DNA of 60,604 bases from an uncultured Muribaculaceae bacterium (lineage in GTDB: Bacteria > Bacteroidota > Bacteroidia > Bacteroidales > Muribaculaceae). This document shows positions 1 through 9,566 of the stretch, in pieces. A program made the position numbers and the translations under genes. The stretch spans positions 1 through 60,604 of the forward strand of contig CANDNO010000007.1 of NCBI GenBank assembly GCA_947386115.1, in the 5' to 3' direction. A model generated the notes under the pieces. That model was not told the origin of the DNA. It did no database searches and saw nothing but the letters and a program-made list of their open reading frames with translations. How positions within the stretch are numbered: position 1 is the stretch's first letter; every line of letters begins with the position of its first letter.

Positions 1-62
1 ATATTACAGCCAATTTCTTACATTAAATATTTAGCTCTTTGCTGTCAAACTCCCGTTTGGTG

Positions 63-97
63 CAAAGATAGTATATAAATCCATATTTGTCCACAAA
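63..97 (-). promoter_or_regulatory. Possible Bacteroidota promoter reading off the left edge
   Basis: On the minus strand TATCTTTG (63-70) fits the -7 box TAnnTTTG, and TTTG (94-97) lies 23 bases upstream, slightly more than the usual 19-21. It would drive a gene that lies outside the window. Confidence 0.35.
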
Positions 98-199
98 AGT
101 CTACGTTTTTTTGCGCGCAATAATTAAAGAAATGCAGCTAAGAGTTTATGATTGGAATATATGTACGGAGTCAACAGGCTGCAATAAAAACATTTTTTG

Positions 200-207
200 T
201 AACTTTG
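200..207 (+). promoter_or_regulatory. -7 promoter box for the M13 peptidase gene
   Basis: TAACTTTG matches the Bacteroidota -7 consensus TAnnTTTG and lies 27 bases before the ATG at 235. No clear TTTG is seen at the -33 position, so the match is partial. Confidence 0.5.
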
Positions 208-234
208 CAACCAGTTAACATATAACCCAATTTA

Positions 235-2274
235 ATGAAAAAAGTAATTTTGGCTATGGCTTGTGCCATTGCAACAACAGGCGCCGGTATGGCTCAGGAG
301 CATCTTAAAAGCCTGAACCCGGCTTATTTTGATAAATCGACTCCCGCGGGAACCGATTTCTTCACTCATGTCAACAAGGGCTGGCAGGAGGCTCATCCTC
401 TCACAGCCGAGTATTCACGCTACGGCCAGTTCAACGTGCTCAACGACGAGAGCGAGCGCCGTGTGAAGGAGATTGTAACCACTCTCGGTTCGACCAATCC
501 CGAGCCGGGCTCTGTGGCCCACAAGGTGTGGACTATTTACAGCCAGGCCATGGACTCTGTGCGCCGTAATGCCGAGGGTGCAGCTCCTATCAAGGCCGAT
601 CTTGCCAAGATCGAGAACACTCCTCACGAGGGGATGGAAGACCTTTTCCTTTGGATGCACGGCAACTATTCGAGCCCGTTCTTCAGCGCCGGCCCCATGG
701 AGGATCTTGCCAATTCCAATGTGTATGCCATGTATGTGAGCGGTGGCAGCATAGGTATGGGCGACCGCGACTATTACCTGCTCGACGACGAGAACAACAA
801 GAAGGTGCGCGATGCCTACAAGACTCTCATCGAGAAGCAGATGATCAACGCCGGCTACTCGAAGAAGGATGCCAAGCGTATCGTTAAGAACGTGATGAAG
901 ATCGAGACTGCCATCGCCGACTCGACCAAGACCCGCGAGGAGAGCCGCAACATCCCCGCTATGTACAACCCCCGCACTATCGATCAGCTCAAAGAGATGT
1001 ATCCCAACATCAACTGGGACCGTTTCTTTATCGAGACTATGGGTATAGCTACTCCCGAGAATGTTATCGTTACAGATATCAAGACTGTGGCTCAGGCCAA
1101 CAAGCTGATGGCCGAACTCACCGACCGTGAGATCAAAGACTACTATCTCTGGAAATATGTAGCTCAGGCTCAAGGAAAACTCAGCGACAAGTTCACCGAC
1201 ACGGCTTTCGAATTCAGCAAGGTGCTGAGCGGAGCCCAGGAGCAGCGTCCGCGCTGGAAACGCGCGCTCGGCGCTACCGATGGTGTTCTCGGCGAGGCTA
1301 TCGGCGAGCTGTATGTCGAGCGCTACTTCCCCGAGTCGTCTAAGCAGTATATGCTCGAACTCGTAGAGAACCTGCGCACTGCCCTCGGCAAGCACATCAT
1401 CAACCTCACATGGATGAGCGATGACACAAAGCTCAATGCCATCAAGAAGCTTAACGCCTTCACTGTCAAGATTGGCTACCCCGACAAGTGGAAAGACTAC
1501 TCGTCGATGGAAATCGACCCCAAGCTCTCGTACTACGAGAACATGCACAATGCATCGATGTGGCACCAGGCCGAGACCTACGCCAAGTGGGGCAAGCCCG
1601 TCGACCGCACCGAGTGGAGCATGACACCTCAGACTGTAAACGCATACTACAATCCTCTGGCCAACGAGATCGTTTTCCCCGCCGGTATTCTTCAGGCTCC
1701 CTTCTTTGATCCCGAAGCAAGTGATGCCGAGAACTACGGTGGTATCGGCGTGGTTATCGGCCACGAGATGACCCACGGATTTGATGACCAGGGCCGCAAC
1801 TTCGACCTCGAAGGCAATATGGTAAACTGGTGGACTCCCGAGGATACCAAGGCATTCGAGGAGCTCTCGAAGGGTCTTGTCGCCCAGTTTGATGCCATCG
1901 AGGTACTTCCCGGCCTGCATGCCAACGGCTCTTACACTCTTGGCGAGAATATCGCCGACCAGGGTGGCCTGCGTGTTTCGCGCACAGCATTCCTTGATTC
2001 TCAGAAGAAGAAAGGTGTCGACATTACATCGCCCGAAGCCAAGATCGACGGCTATGATCCCATGCAGGTGTTCTACATGAACTATGCCAATATCTGGGCC
2101 AACAACGTGCGTCCCGAGGAGATACGTAACCTCACCATCAGCGACGTTCACTCGCTGGCAAAGAACCGCGTAAATGTATCGCTGCGCAACATCACTCCCT
2201 TCTTCGAGGCATTCGGTATCACCGAGGGTCAGCCCCTCTACCTTCCCGCCTCAGAGCAGGTTGTGATCTGGTAA
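235..2274 (+). CDS. M13 family zinc metallopeptidase (neprilysin/PepO-like), secreted
   Basis: Endopeptidase of the M13 (neprilysin/PepO) family, which cleaves short peptides outside the cytoplasm. A Sec signal peptide covers about residues 1-20, ending near MAQ. The N-terminal M13 domain follows from about residue 30, and the catalytic domain fills the C-terminal third. The zinc motif HEMTH is at residues 510-514, and the third ligand with its partner aspartate is in ENIAD at 571-575. The 679-residue length is normal for the family. It stands alone, with a -7 box upstream and a strong terminator downstream, so it is probably monocistronic. Substrate is unknown. Confidence 0.95.
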   Translation: MKKVILAMACAIATTGAGMAQEHLKSLNPAYFDKSTPAGTDFFTHVNKGWQEAHPLTAEYSRYGQFNVLNDESERRVKEIVTTLGSTNPEPGSVAHKVWTIYSQAMDSVRRNAEGAAPIKADLAKIENTPHEGMEDLFLWMHGNYSSPFFSAGPMEDLANSNVYAMYVSGGSIGMGDRDYYLLDDENNKKVRDAYKTLIEKQMINAGYSKKDAKRIVKNVMKIETAIADSTKTREESRNIPAMYNPRTIDQLKEMYPNINWDRFFIETMGIATPENVIVTDIKTVAQANKLMAELTDREIKDYYLWKYVAQAQGKLSDKFTDTAFEFSKVLSGAQEQRPRWKRALGATDGVLGEAIGELYVERYFPESSKQYMLELVENLRTALGKHIINLTWMSDDTKLNAIKKLNAFTVKIGYPDKWKDYSSMEIDPKLSYYENMHNASMWHQAETYAKWGKPVDRTEWSMTPQTVNAYYNPLANEIVFPAGILQAPFFDPEASDAENYGGIGVVIGHEMTHGFDDQGRNFDLEGNMVNWWTPEDTKAFEELSKGLVAQFDAIEVLPGLHANGSYTLGENIADQGGLRVSRTAFLDSQKKKGVDITSPEAKIDGYDPMQVFYMNYANIWANNVRPEEIRNLTISDVHSLAKNRVNVSLRNITPFFEAFGITEGQPLYLPASEQVVIW

Positions 2275-2300
2275 TAATCGACCTATTAGCAATAAACTTA

Positions 2301-2340
2301 ATCGCCTCGCTGTAAATATAGTCAGCGGGGCGATTTTTTT
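2301..2340 (+). terminator. Intrinsic terminator after the M13 peptidase gene
   Basis: A 12-bp stem (2301-2312 with 2323-2334, one G-U pair) has a 10-base loop and is followed by a T run to 2340. It lies 26 bases after the stop codon. Confidence 0.85.
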
Positions 2341-2428
2341 GGTCCACAGGCCCGGATATTGAAATGAAAAACGCCGGGCTATCACAGCACGGCGTTTCAG
2401 ATACCATTTGTTAATCGTTAGTTTGTCG

Positions 2429-2500
2429 TATCCCCGTGGGGAGTCGAACCCCAATCGTTGGAACCGGAATCCAATATTCTATCCATTGAACTACGGAGAC
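2429..2500 (-). tRNA. tRNA-Arg (anticodon CCG)
   Basis: Cloverleaf on the minus strand, 72 bases. The 7-bp acceptor stem starts GTCTCCG and ends CGGGGAT with discriminator A. The anticodon stem TTGGA/TCCAA closes the loop TTCCGGT, giving anticodon CCG, which reads CGG arginine codons. The T arm is TGGGG-TTCGACT-CCCCA. CCA is not encoded, which fits the CCA-adding enzyme gene at 30130. Confidence 0.93.
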
Positions 2501-2578
2501 ATGTGTCATCGACGACGACACTGCAAAGTTAGTTAATTTTCCTCGCGCGCCCAATAGTTGGCGCAAAATATTATAAGA

Positions 2579-5236
2579 TCATCGGTCGCGTTTGAACAGG
2601 CGAACAAACTCGCCTGCCCACAGTACCAACGATGTGCTGCCGATAATAATGCACCAGTCTACAACCTTGAGCGGGGTGACGCTGAAGAATTGTCCGCCTA
2701 TGCTCACGATGGCAATCTGCCCGACGAGGATGCCCAAGGCGATGATGACGAATCCGCCGCTTTCGCTCAGACGGAATATCGAACGGCCTGTGGCGTAGGC
2801 ACGCGCGTTGAACATGTTCCAGAACTGCAGGAATACAAAGATGGTGAAAAACAGCGACAGCTCGTAGGGAGTCAGATCGTGAGATTCGCCCAGCGGCAGG
2901 TTGCCTATCTGAGTGAGCGACGTGAGGTCGGTGTGCTGAAAGTAATAGAGCAGGCCGAGCAGGAGGATGAAGAATATGAATCCTACGCTGCACAGGTTGC
3001 GCCACATGGCCCCGGTGATTATAAATGCCGTACGTGAGCGGGGCTTGTCGCGCATCACGCTCTCGCTGGGCGGGAGTGATGCAAGAGCCATGGCGGCAAA
3101 GGTGTCCATGATGAGGTTGACCCAGAGCATCTGTGTAACGGTCAAAGGTGATTCGGTACCCATGAATGCGCCGCAAAGTACGATAAGGCATGCGACGACA
3201 TTAACGGTCATCTGGAACAGGATGAAGCGCTGGATGTTCTGGTACAGCGAGCGACCCCACATCACGGCGCGGCCTATCGATGTGAACGAGTTGTCGACAA
3301 TCGTGATGTCGCTGGCTTCCTTGGCTACCGAAGTGCCGTCGCCCATCGACAGTCCCACATGGGCTGCCTTGAGGGCCGGGGCGTCGTTGGTGCCGTCGCC
3401 TGTCACTGCCACAACCTCGTTGTTGGCCTGCAGGGCCTCGACGAGACGCTTCTTGTCGAGCGGACGGGCGCGTGCTATGATTTTCATGTCGCCGACACGT
3501 TCGCGAAGCTCTTTGTCGCTGAGCTCGGCAAACTCTACGCCGGTTATTATGTTGCGGTCACCGTCGGTAGCGTCGTTCCAAAGGCCTATCTGGCGACCAA
3601 TCTCTTTGGCGGTTCCCGGAGTGTCGCCGGTTACGATCTTAATACCTATGCCTGCATCAAGCACCCCCTTGACGGCAGCCGGAACATCGGCTCTCACGGG
3701 GTCGCTGATTGCTGTTATGCCCAGGAATGTGAGATCCTTGGCTATCACGCCCTTGTCGCTGATAGTGGCGTCGCCGGGCGTAACGCGCTGGTAGGCGAAG
3801 CCCAGTGTGCGCATAGCCATATTCTGGTACTCGAGCAGTTGGGCGTTTATTTCGTCTCGTGTCACGCCGGGTGTATTGGCACACAGGCCGAACACGATCT
3901 CGGGAGCACCCTTTACGAACAGCAGGCGTTCGCCATTGCTATTCTCGACAACGGTTGCCATGTATTTGCGCTCGGTAGTGAAAGGCAGTTCCTCAACCAC
4001 TTTGACACTCTCGCGCAGGACTGCATAGTCAACGCCACGCTGGCGCATCCACAGTATCAGAGCACCTTCGGTAGGGTTGCCGAGAACCTTAGGCTCGGCT
4101 CCGGTAATGTCAAGCTGGGCTGTGGAGTTGGCCGCGATACCGAGGTCTATGACATCGTCCGACGGATTACCGTAGAAATTGGTCTTGTAGACCTGCATGC
4201 GGTTCTGTGTCAGTGTTCCGGTCTTATCGGTGCAAATCACGGTCGTAGCGCCCATTGTCTCGCATGCGTGCAGTTTGCGCACGAGGTTGTTGGTCTTGAG
4301 CATGCGGCGCATCGAGTAGGCAAGCGACAGAGTTACGGCCATAGGCAGGCCCTCGGGTACCGACACCACAATAAGCGCCACGGCTACCATGAAGCTTTCA
4401 AGAAGGTAGGCTACGAAATGAACCCATTCGAAGTCGAAGTTGACAAAGAACATCACTGTGCGGCCTACGATAATCAACGCGGCAATCGTATATGATATTT
4501 TGCTTATCAGACCGCTCAGGCGTGTGAGCTGCTCGTCGAGAGGCGTTTTAACGCTGTCATCGATCTGTGCCGCTTCAAAAACCTTACCGTTCTCGGTAGC
4601 ATCGCCAACGGCTGTCACACGCATTATGCCGTGTCCCTCCATAACTTTGGTTCCGCGCAGCACGTGGTCGGTGGGGAACGTTGCGTCGGGGTCAAACTGG
4701 GCCGGGTCGGTACTCTTTACCGCGATAGGTTCGCCCGTGAGAGTCGATTCGTCGACATTAAGCGACGTGGCTTCAAGTAGCTCTCCATCGGCCGGTATTT
4801 CGTTGCCCGTAGTGAGGATGACAACATCGCCCACTACAATATCGCGGCGCGGCACCTCGGTAGGCTTCCCGTCGCGAATCACCTGTACCGGCTCATCGTC
4901 ATTGACCTGGTTGAGGAGGTTGAATTCACGGTCGGCTCGATATTCAAAGTAGAATGCAAGACCGGTTGCAAGCAGTATGGCAATGAAGATGCCTATAGGC
5001 TCGAAAAAGACGCTGAGCCCCTCGCCAAGTCCCCAGTATTCATAACAGGAAATACCCATAGCCAGAACACCGGCAACGAGCAGGATAATAATGAGAGGGT
5101 CGGAAAATTTCTTAAGGAATTTGACAAACAGAGACTCCCGGCGGGCAGGAGTGAGAACATTCGAACCATGCGCAGCCCGGCTCTCAGCCACCTGAGAAGA
5201 CGAAAGCCCCGTGTATTGAGAATTAGATGAAGCCAT
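2579..5236 (-). CDS. Calcium-translocating P-type ATPase, PMCA type
   Basis: P2B-type ATPase that probably exports Ca2+ across the inner membrane. An N-terminal cation-ATPase domain (about 1-60) precedes membrane helices M1-M2. The actuator domain carries LTGEP, and M4 has the PEGLP motif typical of Ca2+ pumps. The phosphorylated aspartate is D337 in DKTGTLT, and TGDGTNDAPAL forms the hinge. M6 contains NLIMDT, whose N and D match the single calcium site of PMCA pumps. Four more helices close the 885-residue protein, without a calmodulin-binding tail. It has its own promoter and no operon partner. Confidence 0.93.
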   Translation of the reverse strand: MASSNSQYTGLSSSQVAESRAAHGSNVLTPARRESLFVKFLKKFSDPLIIILLVAGVLAMGISCYEYWGLGEGLSVFFEPIGIFIAILLATGLAFYFEYRADREFNLLNQVNDDEPVQVIRDGKPTEVPRRDIVVGDVVILTTGNEIPADGELLEATSLNVDESTLTGEPIAVKSTDPAQFDPDATFPTDHVLRGTKVMEGHGIMRVTAVGDATENGKVFEAAQIDDSVKTPLDEQLTRLSGLISKISYTIAALIIVGRTVMFFVNFDFEWVHFVAYLLESFMVAVALIVVSVPEGLPMAVTLSLAYSMRRMLKTNNLVRKLHACETMGATTVICTDKTGTLTQNRMQVYKTNFYGNPSDDVIDLGIAANSTAQLDITGAEPKVLGNPTEGALILWMRQRGVDYAVLRESVKVVEELPFTTERKYMATVVENSNGERLLFVKGAPEIVFGLCANTPGVTRDEINAQLLEYQNMAMRTLGFAYQRVTPGDATISDKGVIAKDLTFLGITAISDPVRADVPAAVKGVLDAGIGIKIVTGDTPGTAKEIGRQIGLWNDATDGDRNIITGVEFAELSDKELRERVGDMKIIARARPLDKKRLVEALQANNEVVAVTGDGTNDAPALKAAHVGLSMGDGTSVAKEASDITIVDNSFTSIGRAVMWGRSLYQNIQRFILFQMTVNVVACLIVLCGAFMGTESPLTVTQMLWVNLIMDTFAAMALASLPPSESVMRDKPRSRTAFIITGAMWRNLCSVGFIFFILLLGLLYYFQHTDLTSLTQIGNLPLGESHDLTPYELSLFFTIFVFLQFWNMFNARAYATGRSIFRLSESGGFVIIALGILVGQIAIVSIGGQFFSVTPLKVVDWCIIIGSTSLVLWAGEFVRLFKRDR

Positions 5237-5279
5237 TGTACAATGAACCGTTAGTGTTGAAACTTTTGATTATGAGCAG

Positions 5280-5311
5280 CAAAATTACGTAGAAAGCCAC
5301 CCCCATGCAAA
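5280..5311 (-). promoter_or_regulatory. Promoter of the calcium ATPase gene
   Basis: The minus strand reads TTTG (5308-5311), 20 bases, then TAATTTTG (5280-5287). This is an exact fit to the Bacteroidota TTTG/TAnnTTTG promoter. The box lies 43 bases before the ATG at 5236. Confidence 0.7.
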
Positions 5312-5342
5312 TTAAACACAAAACCTTAACAAAAGTTTAATA

Positions 5343-6494
5343 TTAGGCTTTTGACCGCTCGTAGCGGCGGTAGAGGATGAGGAGGAGGGTGCAGCCGATG
5401 AGGATGAGGGGGATGCCTACGAGGGCGGGGGCGGTGTAGCCGTAGCCGTGGTCGATGACTTGGCCGCCAAGGCGGGCGGCGATGGCGTTGCCGGCGTTGT
5501 AGGCTATCTGGATGAGTGCGGCTCCGAGCATTTCGCCTCCGCGGGCGTAGCCTACGATTGATGATTGCAGGGGGCTGCCGGGGCCGAAGAGTATTGCCGT
5601 GCCGAGAATCATGAGCAGGAGTGCCGCTATGCGGTGGTCGGCGAGGATATAAAAGGCTATGAGGACAATGACGCCAAGCGCCTGTACGGTGGAGGCGACA
5701 ATTGATGGCTTATAGTGGTCGCCGAGGCGTCCGCACACGAGGTTGCCCAGGAACATGCCGAAGCCGGCGAGTATCATGATCCACGACATGTCGGCTGTGG
5801 TGAATCCGGCTACATGTACCATCTGTGGGTCGATGTAGCTGTACCAGCAGTACATTCCGATTTGTCCGAACAGTACGCCGCCGAATATGAGCCAGGGGGC
5901 GAGGGTGCTGAGGAATTTGAACTGTCCCCAAAAGCCGAGGTCCTGCAGGCCTTTTACCTGCGGTACCCACACTCTGATGGCAATGAGCGTGGCGAGAGCC
6001 GACAGGGCTACGAGCGCGAATGTTACGCGCCACGAGACGACGTTGGTTATGAATGTGGCGAGTGGTACTCCGGCAAGGGTGGCAATCGTCATGCCAGCTA
6101 TCATGAATGCTACCGCTCCGGCTTCGCGGCCGGGTGAGGCCAAGCGGCGGGCTACGATGGCGCCGACTCCGAAGTAGGCTCCGTGGGGCAGGCCTGAGAT
6201 GAAGCGTGCGGCCCACATCATGTTGTAGTTGGGGGCTACGGCCATGAGGGTGTTGCCTATAAGTATGATGGCGGCCATGATGAGCATGAGGCGTTTGAGT
6301 GGCTGACGGCGGGCGAACAGCAGGCAGGGGGCGCCACAGCACACACCCGTGGCGTAGGCGGTTATAAGTCCGCCGGCATGGGCTACGGAGATATTAAGGT
6401 CGGCCGACAGTTCACCGAGAATACCCATCATGACAAACTCGGCTATGCCGAGTGCAAACGTGCCCATAGCGAGGGCTAACAATCCTTTATTCAC
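5343..6494 (-). CDS. MFS transporter, AraJ/DHA1-like sugar or drug efflux
   Basis: A 383-residue major facilitator with about twelve hydrophobic segments. The N-terminal helix pattern (ALGIAEFVMMGILGELSADL) and the helix 4 segment RFISGLPHGAYFG are typical of the AraJ-like DHA1 group, which exports sugars or small drugs. The loop after helix 2 carries a basic ARRQPLKR in place of the usual motif A. It lies downstream of the oxidoreductase operon but is separated by a hairpin terminator and has its own -7 box, so co-transcription is unlikely. Substrate cannot be told from sequence. Confidence 0.88.
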   Translation of the reverse strand: MNKGLLALAMGTFALGIAEFVMMGILGELSADLNISVAHAGGLITAYATGVCCGAPCLLFARRQPLKRLMLIMAAIILIGNTLMAVAPNYNMMWAARFISGLPHGAYFGVGAIVARRLASPGREAGAVAFMIAGMTIATLAGVPLATFITNVVSWRVTFALVALSALATLIAIRVWVPQVKGLQDLGFWGQFKFLSTLAPWLIFGGVLFGQIGMYCWYSYIDPQMVHVAGFTTADMSWIMILAGFGMFLGNLVCGRLGDHYKPSIVASTVQALGVIVLIAFYILADHRIAALLLMILGTAILFGPGSPLQSSIVGYARGGEMLGAALIQIAYNAGNAIAARLGGQVIDHGYGYTAPALVGIPLILIGCTLLLILYRRYERSKA

Positions 6495-6529
6495 AGCTAT
6501 ATGTACTTAGAAACCGTTAAAATCGGGTG

Positions 6530-6537
6530 CAAAATTA
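6530..6537 (-). promoter_or_regulatory. -7 promoter box for the MFS gene
   Basis: TAATTTTG on the minus strand fits TAnnTTTG, 36 bases upstream of the start at 6494. No good -33 TTTG is present; the upstream position is occupied by the terminator hairpin. Confidence 0.45.
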
Positions 6538-6546
6538 CAAAAAATA

Positions 6547-6578
6547 AATGGCACTGAAAGTTCAGTGCCATTATATTT
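6547..6578 (-). terminator. Terminator of the oxidoreductase operon
   Basis: Perfect 12-bp inverted repeat (6547-6558 with 6561-6572) with a 2-base centre. On the minus strand it is followed by a T-rich run (TTATTTTTTG). It marks the end of the leftward operon 12652-6598. Confidence 0.8.
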
Positions 6579-6597
6579 TTTATGAGGTTAGACGGTC

Positions 6598-7953
6598 TTA
6601 TACCTTGGGCTCCCAGCCGGGCTCGTAGTCGCGGCCGTAAAGCTTCATGGCCTCGGGGTCGCCGAGAATTCGTCCGGTGGTGGGGTCGATGTTGAGCGAG
6701 CGTCCTACGCGCTGCGAGATATTGCCGAGCTGTACGAGCTGTGTGCTTATGCAGGCGTCAACGAGGCCCGAGTTGAGTTTGGCGCCGGTGCGTATGGCAT
6801 CAAACCAGTTGGCGAAGTGTATCGTGTCGAGGTTCTCGCTGGGATTGAGCAGGTTGCCTTCCTGGAATCCGAGTTCGCTCTTGACGTCTTTGATAACCTT
6901 GCCGGTCATGTCGGTGATGCGGTATTCATTACCGCCGGTGATGAACACGGTGCCTTTGTCGCCGTAGAAAGCGGTGCCTACGCCCGAGCCGTCGACGGGG
7001 GTGCTGTTGCAGCTGCGGCCTTCCCAGGAGCAGGTGGCTTTGTCGCCGAACTGGAATGTCATCATCTGGGTGTCGGGTGTTTCCCAATCGTCGTGGGTGT
7101 GGTTGAAGCGTCCGCCTACCGAGCTTACCATCGTGGGATATTCCACTCCGAGGCCCCAGCGCAGGATGTCGACAAAGTGGGTGCCGTTGTTAAGCGCCTC
7201 GCCTGTGCCCCAGTGCCAGAACCAGTGCCAGTTATAGTGCAGGAAGTTGTCCTTGAAGTCGGCAACGCGAGGTGCCGGGCCCTGCCAGAGGTCCCAGTCG
7301 AGGTGTTCGGGTACGGGAACGACTTTGCCCACACCGATAGAGGGGCGGTTGTTGACATACCACGACTTAGCATAGTGTACGTCGCCGATGGTACCGTTCT
7401 TTATCTCGTCGATTGCTGCGATGACGTTGGGCCATGAGCGGCGCTGGTTGCCTACCTGAACGACTGTGCCGTACTTGGCTGCGGCGCGAACGAGGAGGTC
7501 GTTCTCGGCCGGGTTGTGGCTGGTGGGTTTTTCGAGGTAAACGTGCTTGCCGGCCTGCATTGCCATTATTGCAGCGGGTGCATGCCAGTGGTCGGGGAGG
7601 GCGATGACGATAGCGTCAACATCAGGCGACTCGAACACGCGGCGCATGTCGCGCTCACCCTTGGGTGTTGTGCCTGTAATATTCTTGATATCGGCCTGTG
7701 AGCGCTCGAGGGCTTTGGCGTCGACATCACACAGATAGGTTACGTCGCACAGGGGCATGCGGGCGAAACCTTGAGCGAGGGCACGGCCACGCGAGTTGAC
7801 ACCGATAACGCCTACGCGAATGCGGTCGTTGGCGCCGATGGTGCGTTTTGACGATGCGGCCGAGGCCATGAATCCGCCCGGGATAATGCCGGCGGCGGCA
7901 AGTGTTGCGGCTGAGGCGAAAGCCTTGCGCAGGAATTCTCTACGTGAAGACAT
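6598..7953 (-). CDS. Gfo/Idh/MocA family oxidoreductase, Tat-exported
   Basis: NAD(P)-dependent sugar oxidoreductase of the Gfo/Idh/MocA superfamily, 451 residues. The N-terminus has a twin-arginine signal (SRREFLRK followed by a hydrophobic stretch to about residue 33), so the folded, cofactor-loaded enzyme should be exported to the periplasm. The Rossmann fold starts at IRVGVIGVNSRG. The catalytic lysine is in the EKP motif (VYLEKPTSHN), and a C-terminal alpha/beta domain covers about 190-430. It is the last gene of the operon, 20 bases after the small membrane protein. The sugar substrate is not known; periplasmic glucose-fructose oxidoreductase is the classical Tat-exported relative. Confidence 0.92.
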   Translation of the reverse strand: MSSRREFLRKAFASAATLAAAGIIPGGFMASAASSKRTIGANDRIRVGVIGVNSRGRALAQGFARMPLCDVTYLCDVDAKALERSQADIKNITGTTPKGERDMRRVFESPDVDAIVIALPDHWHAPAAIMAMQAGKHVYLEKPTSHNPAENDLLVRAAAKYGTVVQVGNQRRSWPNVIAAIDEIKNGTIGDVHYAKSWYVNNRPSIGVGKVVPVPEHLDWDLWQGPAPRVADFKDNFLHYNWHWFWHWGTGEALNNGTHFVDILRWGLGVEYPTMVSSVGGRFNHTHDDWETPDTQMMTFQFGDKATCSWEGRSCNSTPVDGSGVGTAFYGDKGTVFITGGNEYRITDMTGKVIKDVKSELGFQEGNLLNPSENLDTIHFANWFDAIRTGAKLNSGLVDACISTQLVQLGNISQRVGRSLNIDPTTGRILGDPEAMKLYGRDYEPGWEPKV

Positions 7954-7973
7954 GGAGTTTGAGAGTTAAAGTG

Positions 7974-8231
7974 TTATTGATTGATTATTTTTTTCTGTTT
8001 TTTACGGAATGGGATCGATATGAGCATCAGCAGGATGCGCACAATCGCCAGGACGATATAGAAACATGCCGTAATGACGACTACAAAGCCGAGCTGGCTG
8101 AACAGTTCTACCGCCGGACGGTCGAAGTGGACCACGGCGTAGGTGTTGACAAGGAATGCCGCTACGAAGCAGGCCAGTAGCCAGAGTAGTTCGCGGCGCA
8201 GGGTGGTTCCTTTTATGATAATGTCTTTCAT
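7974..8231 (-). CDS. Small inner-membrane protein of the oxidoreductase operon
   Basis: An 85-residue protein with two hydrophobic segments (about 15-35 and 45-70) and a basic C-terminus (FRKKQKK). No family is recognised. It sits tightly between two Tat-exported oxidoreductases (15 bases from the upstream gene, 20 from the downstream one), so it is co-transcribed. An anchoring or electron-transfer accessory role is possible but only guessed from position. Confidence 0.75.
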   Translation of the reverse strand: MKDIIIKGTTLRRELLWLLACFVAAFLVNTYAVVHFDRPAVELFSQLGFVVVITACFYIVLAIVRILLMLISIPFRKKQKKIINQ

Positions 8232-8246
8232 TGCTGTGGCCGGTGG

Positions 8247-9566
8247 TTAGAATTTCATATAGCGTATCTTATATTCCTCGGGGAAGTCGATCGTGGTGCC
8301 GGTTTCCATCGCGAGGTTACCGAGTAGGCACAGGGCTGTGGCGCTGTAGGCTTCTTCTACAACGTTGACAGCTCGCTCGCCGGTAATGCACGACTGGCAG
8401 AATGCCGAGAGGATATCCTCCGAGCCGTCGTGGTCGACACCTACGGTGCTCTGGCCGTGGTTTACGTGGGTCACCCCTTCGAGTATCGAGTGAGGCACGT
8501 AAGCGTCGGCAGTCTCTGGGCGCCAACTTGGTCCGGCTGCAGGTATGGCGCTGAACACGCTTTCCTGTACCGAGCTCAATAATTGCTTTATACCCGAGCG
8601 GGTGTCGTCGTTCTCGAGATAGTAAAGGCCGGTGGCAAGGTTCATCGTGCCTTTCGAGCCGAGAATCTGGTCTTCCATGCCGTTGAACTTGTTGGATATG
8701 AGCGATTCGTAGCTTATGGTGCGTCCGTCGCTGTATTTGTAGACCACGTTGACTGTGTCGTAGACTTCGCGGGCATCCTGTTTCCAGTGGATTATGTCGC
8801 CCATGCCCATGATCTTGGATGGCATCTTGCCTGTTACCCAGCTGCAAACTTCGAGCTGGTGGCTGGCGAGTTCGGTCATAAGGCCTCCCGATGTCTCGCG
8901 GTATAGGCGCCAGTTGATGAGACGCTCAAACGCGGGGTCGGGGCATTCACGGCGCCAGTCGGCATTGCGGAACCAGTAGCAACGCATCCCCACGACATCG
9001 CCTATGAGGCCGTCGTTGATCATCTTGACGCCCCGCACATATTTCTCGTCATACATGCGCTGCATGCAGTAGTACAGAACGTTATCGCAAGAGTTGTACT
9101 TGTCGTAGACCTCCTTGCACTCATCAAGAGTCAGGGCCATGGCTTTCTCGCAGAACACGTGCTTGCCGGCGTCGAGCGAGTCGAGTGTAAGGCGGGCATG
9201 TGTGCCGAGGGGGGTTGAGATGATGACTCCGTCGATCTCGGGGTCTTCGAGCATCTTGCGGTAGTCGGTATAGGTCTTGGCCTCGGGGAAGAGAGCGTGT
9301 GCCTCGTCAAGGTGTGGCTGATATATGTCGCAAAGCGCCACGACGCGGGCGTGGGGAATGAATTTGAGATTGTGCAGGTGGTATTGGCCGCGCGATCCTG
9401 TTCCTATGAGTGCGATGCGGGCCTGCTGGCCGGCTATGGCCGCCTGCTTCTCGCCGGTGCATGAGGCGAGCCACGGTGCTGTGGAGAGCAGTGCGGCGCC
9501 TCCGGCCATCATGCCGAGGGTGCGCATGAACGAGCGGCGGCCGTCGTTATGTTCGATATTACTCAT
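8247..9566 (-). CDS. Gfo/Idh/MocA family oxidoreductase, Tat-exported
   Basis: Second oxidoreductase of the operon, 439 residues. A twin-arginine signal (GRRSFMRT plus hydrophobic core) ends near an ASC that could also be a lipobox-like site. The Rossmann motif is ARIALIGTGSRG. The usual EKP is replaced by EKA (VFCEKAMALT), with the lysine kept. The C-terminal domain carries WRLYRETSGGLMTELASHQLE, including the conserved histidine of the family. Its ATG overlaps the stop of the ApbE-like gene (TAATG), so the two are translationally coupled. Substrate unknown. Confidence 0.92.
   Translation of the reverse strand: MSNIEHNDGRRSFMRTLGMMAGGAALLSTAPWLASCTGEKQAAIAGQQARIALIGTGSRGQYHLHNLKFIPHARVVALCDIYQPHLDEAHALFPEAKTYTDYRKMLEDPEIDGVIISTPLGTHARLTLDSLDAGKHVFCEKAMALTLDECKEVYDKYNSCDNVLYYCMQRMYDEKYVRGVKMINDGLIGDVVGMRCYWFRNADWRRECPDPAFERLINWRLYRETSGGLMTELASHQLEVCSWVTGKMPSKIMGMGDIIHWKQDAREVYDTVNVVYKYSDGRTISYESLISNKFNGMEDQILGSKGTMNLATGLYYLENDDTRSGIKQLLSSVQESVFSAIPAAGPSWRPETADAYVPHSILEGVTHVNHGQSTVGVDHDGSEDILSAFCQSCITGERAVNVVEEAYSATALCLLGNLAMETGTTIDFPEEYKIRYMKF

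Larger units (their letters stand above)
1..234. other. Intergenic region at the left edge
   Basis: AT-rich spacer with no credible open reading frame. It carries two promoter-like signals facing away from each other, described separately at 63-97 and 200-207. Nothing else is recognised. Confidence 0.5.

Noticed and set aside
415..2151. Long open frame (578 codons) antisense to the M13 peptidase
   Set aside because: The plus-strand gene has all family motifs; the antisense frame is a by-product of GC-rich codon use and shows no domain.
3359..4495. 378-codon frame antisense to the calcium ATPase
   Set aside because: No recognisable protein features; lies fully within a well-supported gene.
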